Source: Methylobacterium isbiliense (GTDB lineage Bacteria > Pseudomonadota > Alphaproteobacteria > Rhizobiales > Beijerinckiaceae). From it: a DNA stretch of 50,254 bases. The stretch covers positions 1 through 50,254 of the forward strand of contig NZ_BPQQ01000017.1 of the NCBI RefSeq assembly GCF_022179325.1. Reading direction: 5' to 3'. Below, piece by piece: positions 42,932-50,254 of the stretch. The position numbers and the translations under genes are program-made. The notes below the pieces were generated by a model that saw nothing but the letters and a program-made list of their open reading frames with translations, did no database searches and was not told the DNA's origin. Every line of letters begins with the position of its first letter. Position 1 is the first letter of the stretch.

Positions 42932-43758
42932 GGTCGTGTCTCCACGGGTGAGCGGGGTGGGCGGCCGATCAGCAGGACGGTGCCGTTCCAGCTGGCATTG
43001 ATCAGGAGGGCGAGCGAGAGGCCGAAGACGGGTCCGAGCCGCTCGACGGTGAGCGCGAGGGCCGCGAGCGCCGCCACGAAGCCGAGGAGCCCGGGCAGGC
43101 TGAGGACGAGCACCGTCGCGCTCGCCGGCCCACCGAGGCGCGGATGCAGGATCACCGCCAGGCTGACCATCACGACGGGCGCGAAGGCCAGGAGGCCGGC
43201 AAGGCCCGGCCCGGCCACGCGGCCGGCCACCACCACGGCGGCGACGAGCAGCATGACGATGCCGGCGCGCATCGCGACGTCCCGCCCGCGCCCGCCGCGC
43301 GCCGGCACCGCCGCCGCCTCGCGCAGGGGCCGGGCGGCTGCGATGCAGCCCAGGATGACGAGCGCCGCCGCGGCCGCAGACGTGGCGAGCCCCGTGACGC
43401 CCGCGCGCAGGAGGGACGCGGCGGCGAGCCAGACCGCGAGCGCGGCCCCCACCGAGACGGCGAGGCCGTGCCGGCGGGCGAGCGCCGCGTAGGCGAGGAT
43501 GAACAGGGCCGTCGCCGCGATGGCCGGCAGGCTCGCGACGGCGCTGTCGCGCAGGAAGTCCGGCGGGTGGTCGAGGGCGAGGAAGACGTAGGCGGGACCC
43601 GCCGAGAGCGGCAGCGTGGCGATCATCGCGCCGGCCAGGGAGCCGGCGCGCTCGACCGCGTAGGAGGCGAGCACCACCACCGCGGCGCTCGCCAGCATCT
43701 TGGCGGCGAGCGCCGCCCAGAAGGCGGGGGCGAAGCCCGTCACGAGGCCGCCCGCCAC
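42928..43758 (-). CDS. Integral membrane protein of the amidase operon
   Basis: The 276-residue Ala/Leu-rich protein has about eight to nine predicted transmembrane helices and little soluble sequence. No family was recognised. It starts at a GTG 4 bases after DUF2848 and overlaps the amidase ATG by 4, so it is co-translated with both. A transport or anchoring role linked to the amidase substrate is possible, by inference from the operon. Confidence 0.75.
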   Translation of the reverse strand: MAGGLVTGFAPAFWAALAAKMLASAAVVVLASYAVERAGSLAGAMIATLPLSAGPAYVFLALDHPPDFLRDSAVASLPAIAATALFILAYAALARRHGLAVSVGAALAVWLAAASLLRAGVTGLATSAAAAALVILGCIAAARPLREAAAVPARGGRGRDVAMRAGIVMLLVAAVVVAGRVAGPGLAGLLAFAPVVMVSLAVILHPRLGGPASATVLVLSLPGLLGFVAALAALALTVERLGPVFGLSLALLINASWNGTVLLIGRPPRSPVETRP

Positions 43759-43762
43759 GGCG

Positions 43763-44443
43763 TCAGGCCACCACCGGCAGCGTCACCACGTCGTAGCCGT
43801 GGGCGAGGCGGCGGCCGAGCACCGGGTCCTCCAGCTCCATCTCGAAGCGCGAGGCCGGGCGGATGCCGCCGATGGCGCCGAGCGTGCCGCCGAACATCAC
43901 CGTGCCGGGGGGCAGGTCCGGCCCGCCGGGGCGGCGCTGCATCAGGTCGCGCGGGGGGCGCAGGGCCGAGAGCCGGCCCTCTTGATAGAGCACCCGCTCG
44001 CCGTCGATGGTCGCGAAGGCGCGCAGGATCAGCTCGTCCCAGTGCGCCTCCACCTCGTCGAGGCGCCACAGCCCGGTGCCGACCGGCTTGCCGCAGAGCT
44101 GCTTGGAGAGCGCGATGCCGATGGTCTCGGCCTTGCGGTCGGTGTGGTCGGAGCCGAGCCCGAGCCAGAGCCCGTCCGCGAGCGAGACCAGCACCGGCTC
44201 GGCCTCCCCCGAGGTGTCCGGCCCGAGCACCGTCAGGCGCGGGGCCTGGGTCAGGGTCTCGGCCGCCACCCGGTAGTAGACCGGCACCGAGGAGGGGCGC
44301 GGCACGCCGATCGCCGCGAGTTCCTCGATGTGGTGGCGGATGGCGGCCTCGTCGCGGCCCGCCCAGCCGCCGATCACCACCGCCTCGGGATCGAGCGCGA
44401 TCCGGTCCTGACGCCCGTAAGCGCTGCGCGCGAAGGTCAGCAT
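43763..44443 (-). CDS. DUF2848 family protein
   Basis: The 226-residue cytosolic protein matches DUF2848 in general features: HIEELAAIGVPRPSSVPVYYRVA, VLVSLADGLWLGLGSDHTDRKAE, SKQLCGKPVGTGLWRLDEVEAHWDELIL, and PGTVMFGGTLGAIGGIRPASRFEMELEDPVLGR. The last part resembles the metal site of fumarylacetoacetase-like hydrolases, so a C-C or C-N hydrolase is possible. It lies 14 bases after the MFS gene and 4 before the membrane protein gene. Confidence 0.75.
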   Translation of the reverse strand: MLTFARSAYGRQDRIALDPEAVVIGGWAGRDEAAIRHHIEELAAIGVPRPSSVPVYYRVAAETLTQAPRLTVLGPDTSGEAEPVLVSLADGLWLGLGSDHTDRKAETIGIALSKQLCGKPVGTGLWRLDEVEAHWDELILRAFATIDGERVLYQEGRLSALRPPRDLMQRRPGGPDLPPGTVMFGGTLGAIGGIRPASRFEMELEDPVLGRRLAHGYDVVTLPVVA

Positions 44444-44457
44444 CGTGTCGTTCCCCT

Positions 44458-45783
44458 TCAGGAGGCGGCGGGCGCGAGCGTCGTCTCGGCCCTCTCGTGC
44501 CAGCGGGCGAAGCCGAAGACCAGGAGGGCGGCCAGGAATTCGAGGCCGGCCACGAAGTAGAGGCCGTTCGAGGCCGAGCCGGTGAGGCTCGTCGAGACCC
44601 CGACCATGTACGGCGCCACGAAGCCCGCGAGGTTGCCGATCGAGTTGATCGCCGCGATGGCGCCCGCCGCCGCGGTGCCGGCCAGGAAGGTCTGCGGCAG
44701 CGCCCAGAACACCGGGAAGGCCGCCAGGATGCCGATGGCCGCGACCGTGAGCGCCGCGAGCGCCAGCGCCGCCTGCCCGATCAGCGCGCCGGTGGCCACA
44801 AGGCCCGCCGCCGCGATTAGGCTCGCCGCCGCGCAGTGCAGCCGCCGCTCGCCGGACCGGTCGGAATGCGCCCCGTTCCACACCATCGCGATCGTGCCGG
44901 CGATGAACGGGATCGCGGCCAGGAACCCGATGGTGATGGCGTCGCGCACGCCCATCTCCTTGATGATCGAGGGCGTCCAGAACGCGATGGTGGCGTTGCC
45001 GCTGACGATGCAGAAGTAGATCAGGGCGCAGAGCCAGACCCGGCCGTCCTTCAAGGCGGCCTTGAAGCTCGCCTCCTTGCCGGCGGCGCGGCTCTCGGCG
45101 GCGACGCGCGCGCTCATCGCGGCCGCGACCCGCGGGGAGAGCCAGCGGGCATCCTGCGGCCGGTCCGGCAGCAGGGCGAGCACCGCGATGCCGGCGAGCA
45201 CCGAGGGGATGCCCTCCAGGATGAACAGCCACTGCCAGTTGGCGAGGCCGCCGACGCCCCCCATCGTGCCCATGATCAGACCCGCGATCGGCCCGCCGAT
45301 GATGCCCGCGATGGCGAACGAGGTCATGAACAGGCCGTTGATGCGCGAGCGGCGCGCGGTCGGGAACCAATAGGTGAGATACAGGACGACGCCCGGGAAG
45401 AACCCGGCCTCGAACACGCCGATCAGGAAGCGCACGGCGTAGAAGGCCCATTCCGACTGCACGAAGGCGAGGCTCATCGAGGCGAGCCCCCACAGCAGGG
45501 TGATCCGCGCCAGGGTCTTGCGGGCGCCGATGCGCTCCAGAAGCAGGTTGCTCGGCACCTCGAACAGGAAGTAGCCGATGAAGAAGATGCCGGCCCCGAA
45601 GCCGTAGACCGCCTCGCTGAACTTGAGGTCGGAGAGCATCTGCAGCTTGGCGAAGCCGACGTTCACCCGGTCGATCCAGGCCAGGATGAACAGGAAGACG
45701 AGGAACGGGATCAGCCGCAGGGTCGCCCTGCGATAGCCCTCGTCCAGTTCGGCCGCGCTCACCTCGTGTTCCACCCTGTCCAT
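44458..45783 (-). CDS. MFS transporter, anion:cation symporter type
   Basis: The 441-residue transporter has 12 helices with the ACS-family features AWIDRVNVGFAKLQM near the N-terminus, and ARRSRINGLFMTSFAIAGIIGGPIAG in the middle. This family imports small organic anions such as phthalates, tartrate or hydroxylated acids. It is the first gene of the four-gene operon and probably supplies the amidase or DUF2848 substrate. The ATG at 45783 faces the divergent GntR regulator. The substrate is unknown. Confidence 0.88.
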   Translation of the reverse strand: MDRVEHEVSAAELDEGYRRATLRLIPFLVFLFILAWIDRVNVGFAKLQMLSDLKFSEAVYGFGAGIFFIGYFLFEVPSNLLLERIGARKTLARITLLWGLASMSLAFVQSEWAFYAVRFLIGVFEAGFFPGVVLYLTYWFPTARRSRINGLFMTSFAIAGIIGGPIAGLIMGTMGGVGGLANWQWLFILEGIPSVLAGIAVLALLPDRPQDARWLSPRVAAAMSARVAAESRAAGKEASFKAALKDGRVWLCALIYFCIVSGNATIAFWTPSIIKEMGVRDAITIGFLAAIPFIAGTIAMVWNGAHSDRSGERRLHCAAASLIAAAGLVATGALIGQAALALAALTVAAIGILAAFPVFWALPQTFLAGTAAAGAIAAINSIGNLAGFVAPYMVGVSTSLTGSASNGLYFVAGLEFLAALLVFGFARWHERAETTLAPAAS

Positions 45784-45842
45784 CGTACGTCTCCCGCGGT
45801 CCGCAACGGCCGCATCGCGTCTTGCCTCGCAAGTACCATGCC

Positions 45843-45856
45843 TGTGAAATTTCACA
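45843..45856. promoter_or_regulatory. Perfect 14-bp palindrome, candidate GntR operator
   Basis: TGTGAAATTTCACA reads the same on both strands and lies between the divergent MFS operon and the GntR regulator, 10 bases before the latter's first ATG. FCD-GntR proteins often bind such short palindromes with an AT centre. Control of both directions is a reasonable inference. Confidence 0.65.
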
Positions 45857-45865
45857 AGGCGTGCT

Positions 45866-46579
45866 ATGGCTCGCGAGAAGCCGGCCCGGCCAGGGTCGCC
45901 GGCGGCGGCTGCGGCGGTGGTGATGCGAATGCGTGCAACGGAGCGCCCAAACGATACGCAGAACGAGCGCGCCTACCGGCGCCTGAAGGACGACATCCTG
46001 GCGCTGCGCCTCAAGCCCGGGGACGCGGTCAACGAGGCGGCGCTCTGCGCCGAGTTCGGCATCGGCCGCACCCCCGTGAACAAGGCCCTGCACCGGCTGA
46101 TGCACGAGGGGCTGGTGCGTATCCTGCCCCGCAAGGGCGTGCTGGTGCAGCCGCTCTCGATGGACGAGTTCGCGCATCTCATCGAAGTGCGCCGCCTGAC
46201 CGAGCCGCCCTGCGCGGCGCTTGCGGCCGAGCGGATCACCGAGGCGGATCTCGCGCGGCTCGACGCGCTGCTGGCCGAGGCCCCGGCCGGCCCGGTGGCC
46301 GAACTCGGGCCGATCCTCGACGCCGACCGGCGCTTCCATGCGGTGATCGCGGAGGCGAGCGGCAACCGCGTGCTCGCCGAGGTGCTGGCCGGCCTGCACG
46401 GCCGCTCGGTGCGGTTCTGGGCCTTGTCGCTCGCCACCGGCCAGCACCTCGCCGAGGTGGCCGAGGAGCACGCCGCGATCCGCGACGCGCTGCGCGACCG
46501 CCACCCGGAGCGGGCCGCGGCCGCGATGGCGGCGCACATCGATTCCTTCGCCCGGACGCTGGCCTCGCGGCTCGCCTGA
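45866..46579 (+). CDS. GntR-family (FCD) regulator of the amidase operon
   Basis: The 237-residue regulator has a winged helix at about 35-95 (NERAYRRLKDDILALRLKPG and FGIGRTPVNKALHRLMHEGLV) and a C-terminal FCD helical ligand domain with DADRRFHAVIAEAS and EEHAAIRDAL. It is divergent from the MFS-DUF2848-membrane protein-amidase operon with a perfect palindrome in the 82-base gap. The ATG at 45923 gives a more typical N-terminus and moves the operator further upstream; the longer start is shown because its frame is open. Confidence 0.86.
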   Translation: MAREKPARPGSPAAAAAVVMRMRATERPNDTQNERAYRRLKDDILALRLKPGDAVNEAALCAEFGIGRTPVNKALHRLMHEGLVRILPRKGVLVQPLSMDEFAHLIEVRRLTEPPCAALAAERITEADLARLDALLAEAPAGPVAELGPILDADRRFHAVIAEASGNRVLAEVLAGLHGRSVRFWALSLATGQHLAEVAEEHAAIRDALRDRHPERAAAAMAAHIDSFARTLASRLA

Positions 46580-46752
46580 GGGGGCCCGGGCGAGACCTCG
46601 GCCCGAACGGGCCCGCGCTGAACACCGGGCCGAGCGCGCTGCCCGACACCTTCCGGTCCCGCTCACCAAGGACTCGGCACGCCCTGAAGCGGCCCTCGCG
46701 CGGACGGGCGGAATCTGCCATGGCCTATGGCGGCCAACCCGCGAGGCCCGCC

Positions 46753-47676
<924 letters not shown>

Positions 47677-47728
47677 GGGAGCTGCCTCAAGGGAGTTGCC
47701 TCAAGGGAGCTGCCCCAGGGGACTTGCG
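47677..47728 (+). repeat. 14-base tandem repeat after psuG
   Basis: Three full units of GGGAGCTGCCTCAA-type sequence and a partial fourth begin 1 base after the psuG stop. The second has one change and the third two near its end. A short slippage-derived array. It overlaps no gene. Confidence 0.8.
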
Positions 47729-47988
47729 TCCGGCCGACCCGCCGACCCATGATCCGCCCGGGGAAGGCGCGTCGGTCTCGGGGCGATCGCACCACGAGCC
47801 GAGGCCGGCTGCACCGGACCCGTGCGCCCGCGGCGAGGACGCCGCAGGATCGCCCCGGACCGAGGCGCCGTGCCGCCCCGCCTCCGCCGGGACCGACCAA
47901 CGAGGCGGTGCGCGCGGGGCGGCCGGGACCGTCGCCGCGCCCGTGCGACCCGGGCCGTGGAGCCCGGCGCCGGATCCGGAGGACGCCC
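47729..47988. other. Upstream region of the monooxygenase gene
   Basis: This 260-base stretch is very GC-rich and open in the frame of the monooxygenase but has the Arg/Pro composition of noncoding GC-rich DNA. It presumably contains the promoter. No motif was found beyond the repeat at its left edge. Confidence 0.45.
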
Positions 47989-49788
47989 ATGCTCGACAGA
48001 ACCCCCGCCGCCCGAGTCGAGGCGGTGCTCAAGCGCCTCGACGCCGCCCTGCAGGCCGGCGACGTGGACGAGGCCGTCACCCTGTTCTCCGGCGCGTGCT
48101 ACTGGCGCGACCTCGTCGCCTTCACCTGGAACATCAAGACGGTGGAGGGCCGCGACGGGGTGCGCGATCTCCTCACCCACTGCCTGGCCCACGTGCGGCC
48201 GCGCGACTGGCGGCTCGCCGAAGGCGAGGTGCCCACCGAGGCCGATGGCGTGACGCAGGCCTGGTTCGCCTTCGACACCGAGGTCGCCCGCGGCTACGGG
48301 CTGGTGCGGCTGAAGGGCGACCTGATCTGGACCCTGCTGACCACGATGATCGAGCTGAAGGGCCACGAGGAGCAGGCCGGCTTCACGCGCCCGCTCGGCG
48401 CCCGCCACGGGGTCCATCCCGGCGCCAAGAGCTGGAAGGAGCAGCGCGAGGAGGAGGCCGCCCGCCTCGGCCACACCGAGCAGCCCGCCGTGCTGATCAT
48501 CGGCGGCGGCCAGGGCGGCATCGCGCTCGGCGCCCGGCTCCGGCAGCTCCGGGTGCCGACCCTGATCGTCGAGAGGAACGAGCGGCCGGGTGACAGCTGG
48601 CGCAAGCGCTACAAGTCGCTCTGCCTGCACGATCCGGTCTGGTACGACCACCTGCCCTACATCGACTTCCCGAAGAACTGGCCGGTCTTCGCGCCCAAGG
48701 ACAAGATCGGCGACTGGCTGGAGATGTACGCCAAGGTCATGGAGCTGAACTACTGGGGCGGCACGACGGCCAAGCGCGCCGCCTACGACGAGACCGCGAA
48801 GGAATGGGCGGTGGTGGTGGAGCGCGACGGGCGCGAGATCACCCTGCGCCCCAGGCAGCTCGTCTTTGCCACCGGTATGTCGGGCAAGCCCAACATCCCG
48901 GACTTCCCGGGGATGGAGCGGTTCCGGGGCGAGCAGCACCATTCCTCGCAGCACCCGGGCCCGGACGCCTATGTGGGGAAGACCGTGGTGGTGGTCGGCT
49001 CGAACAACTCCGCCCACGACATCTGCGCCGCGCTCTACGAGGCGGGCGTCGACGTCACGATGCTGCAGCGCTCCTCGACCCACGTCGTGCGCTCGGATTC
49101 GCTGATGGAGTACGGGCTCGGCGACCTCTATTCCGAGCGCGCAGTCGCGGCCGGCATGACCACCGCCAAGGCCGATCTGATCTTCGCCTCGCTGCCCTAC
49201 CGCATCCTTCACGAGTTCCAGAAGCCGGTCTACGACAAGATCCGGGAGGTCGATGCCGACTTCTACCGCGACCTCGACGCCGCCGGGTTCCGGCTCGATT
49301 TCGGGGCGGACGAGTCCGGACTGTTCATGAAGTACCTGCGCCGCGGCTCGGGCTACTACATCGACGTCGGGGCGTCCCAGCTCATCATCGACCGCAAGAT
49401 CAAGCTCGTCGGCGGGCAGGTGAAGGAGATCACCGAGGCCGGCATGCGCCTGGAGGACGGCCGCGAGATCCCGGCGGACGTGATCGTCTACGCCACCGGC
49501 TACGGCTCGATGAATGGCTGGGTCGCCGACCTCGTCAGCCGCGAGGTCGCCGACACGGTCGGCAAGGTCTGGGGCCTCGGCTCCGACACCCCGAAGGATC
49601 CGGGGCCGTGGGAGGGCGAGCAGCGCAACATGTGGAAGCCGACCCGGCAGGAGGCGCTGTGGTTCCACGGCGGCAACCTGCACCAGTCGCGCCACTACTC
49701 CCACGTCCTCGCCCTGCAGCTCAAGGCGCGCCACGAGGGCATCCCGACGCCGGTCTACGGCCTGCAGGAGGTGCACCACACCCGCTGA
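47989..49788 (+). CDS. Flavin-containing monooxygenase with N-terminal NTF2-like domain
   Basis: The 599-residue protein has an N-terminal SnoaL/NTF2-like region (about 1-135, VEAVLKRLDAALQAGDVDEAVTLF) and a C-terminal flavin monooxygenase. The FAD site is IIGGGQGGIALG (170-181), then FATGMSGKPNIPDFPG (293-308), the FMO fingerprint FxGxxxH (F312, G314, H318) and an NADPH-site variant VVGSNNSAHDI (335-345), in which the usual second glycine is replaced. It should oxygenate a small nucleophilic or aromatic substrate. The ATG at 47989 has GGAGG upstream. Single gene, ending at a strong hairpin. Confidence 0.85.
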   Translation: MLDRTPAARVEAVLKRLDAALQAGDVDEAVTLFSGACYWRDLVAFTWNIKTVEGRDGVRDLLTHCLAHVRPRDWRLAEGEVPTEADGVTQAWFAFDTEVARGYGLVRLKGDLIWTLLTTMIELKGHEEQAGFTRPLGARHGVHPGAKSWKEQREEEAARLGHTEQPAVLIIGGGQGGIALGARLRQLRVPTLIVERNERPGDSWRKRYKSLCLHDPVWYDHLPYIDFPKNWPVFAPKDKIGDWLEMYAKVMELNYWGGTTAKRAAYDETAKEWAVVVERDGREITLRPRQLVFATGMSGKPNIPDFPGMERFRGEQHHSSQHPGPDAYVGKTVVVVGSNNSAHDICAALYEAGVDVTMLQRSSTHVVRSDSLMEYGLGDLYSERAVAAGMTTAKADLIFASLPYRILHEFQKPVYDKIREVDADFYRDLDAAGFRLDFGADESGLFMKYLRRGSGYYIDVGASQLIIDRKIKLVGGQVKEITEAGMRLEDGREIPADVIVYATGYGSMNGWVADLVSREVADTVGKVWGLGSDTPKDPGPWEGEQRNMWKPTRQEALWFHGGNLHQSRHYSHVLALQLKARHEGIPTPVYGLQEVHHTR

Positions 49789-49842
49789 CCGCGCCCTTGA
49801 AAGGCCGATTGCCATCACCATCTGAGATCGGCCAGAGCGAAC

Positions 49843-49875
49843 GGCGGGATCGGATCAGTCGATCACGATCCCGCC
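49843..49875 (+). terminator. 10-bp hairpin terminator after the monooxygenase gene
   Basis: GGCGGGATCG and CGATCCCGCC pair perfectly around a 13-base loop, 54 bases after the stop, and are followed by TCTT. It separates the monooxygenase unit from the rRNA-type promoter downstream. Confidence 0.75.
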
Positions 49876-50034
49876 TCTTGAATCGGCGACGATCATCACC
49901 ATATCGGGACTGTCGGTGACGGCGCCTCGGTGCCCGCTGATCTTCACGGACACGCAGACGAGCCGATGGGCCTCGGTTTCGACCTGGCCCGGGCCGCTCA
50001 GGCGACCCGCCGATCCGGCAGCGCCGATTGCGTG

Positions 50035-50063
50035 TTGACAGCCCGGAGCGGCGGGCCTATACG
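50035..50063 (+). promoter_or_regulatory. Strong -35/-10 promoter, probable rRNA operon promoter
   Basis: TTGACA at 50035-50040 and TATACG at 50058-50063 are spaced by exactly 17 bases, close to the ideal alphaproteobacterial housekeeping promoter. It is followed by a long untranslated leader with boxA-like sequence. This is the arrangement expected before 16S rRNA. Confidence 0.8.
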
Positions 50064-50254
50064 CCCCTCCACCGACGCGGCGGCCAGCACTTCCGGCCCC
50101 GGCGTCAGTCTTCCAGAGAAGACGAGCGGCAGAGCCGAGTAGAGCCTCGGGACTGCGGGCGTGTCTTATCAGGGTGTAGCCTGCTCCGGCAGGTGGTTCT
50201 TTGACAAGTTGATCTGAGAAAGAGAAGCGTGGGCGGCGTTGTCCTTGCGGCTGG
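50064..50254 (+). other. Probable rRNA operon leader
   Basis: No gene is evident. The sequence TTCTTTGACAA at 50197-50207 resembles a boxA antitermination signal, and a small hairpin (CCTGC-TCCG-GCAGG) ends just before it at 50193. The following GTTGATCTGAGAAAGAGAAG is typical of the region before 16S rRNA processing sites in related bacteria. The rRNA gene itself would begin beyond the right edge. Confidence 0.7.

Noticed and set aside
49930-50142. Small 70-residue plus-strand frame before the right edge
   Set aside because: It runs straight across the strong -35/-10 promoter and has no ribosome site.

Overview
The window is GC-rich, densely coded DNA from an alphaproteobacterium. A GapR-type DUF2312 protein, a DUF1476 (ATPase inhibitor zeta) protein, a CpdR-like receiver and the lptB-rpoN-hpf-ptsN order all point to this class. 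A Methylobacterium-like member of the Hyphomicrobiales is the most likely source; this is inferred from gene content, not from a search. No tRNA, CRISPR array or phage module was seen.

Bases 1-6300 are accessory. A minus-strand RHS/YD-repeat gene has lost its 5' part. Just after its DPFGL motif it switches to AT-rich DNA that encodes a cysteine-rich tip and a 62-residue follower gene. The tip lies in a different frame from the core, and one extra A in an A8 run would join them. An IS630-type element and then an IS6-type element separate this locus from a GntR/FCD regulator that IS6 has truncated. The 66 bases between the two elements look like the regulator's displaced 3' end.

Bases 6300-19500 hold small metabolic and stress genes: CDP-diacylglycerol diphosphatase, a GYD protein, DUF1476, gapR, an AraC/MFS divergent pair, a cupin, a 3-hydroxyacyl-CoA dehydrogenase, and the divergent hmp/nsrR pair with clear NsrR operators. 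A DUF2778 protein, an FMN 2-hydroxyacid dehydrogenase, a Met/Arg/His-rich secreted protein, a DUF4142 protein and a cpdR-like receiver follow.

Bases 19500-31700 are housekeeping: hpt, ftsEX, a YdcF-like protein, ptsN, hpf, rpoN, lptB, grpE and glnD. Four of these (ptsN, hpf, rpoN, glnD) concern nitrogen signalling or stasis. A candidate sigma-54 promoter lies upstream of a small gene at 7845.

Bases 31800-50254 hold an ssuACB-like importer, an OsmC protein, an overlapping MBOAT + SGNH + SGNH group that looks like a surface-polymer O-acetylation module, a phosphatase/methyltransferase pair, ureEFG without urease structural genes, and a tightly packed MFS-DUF2848-membrane protein-amidase operon divergent from a GntR regulator with a perfect palindrome between them. 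After psuG and a two-domain flavin monooxygenase, the window ends in what looks like an rRNA operon promoter and leader, with 16S rRNA expected just beyond the right edge.
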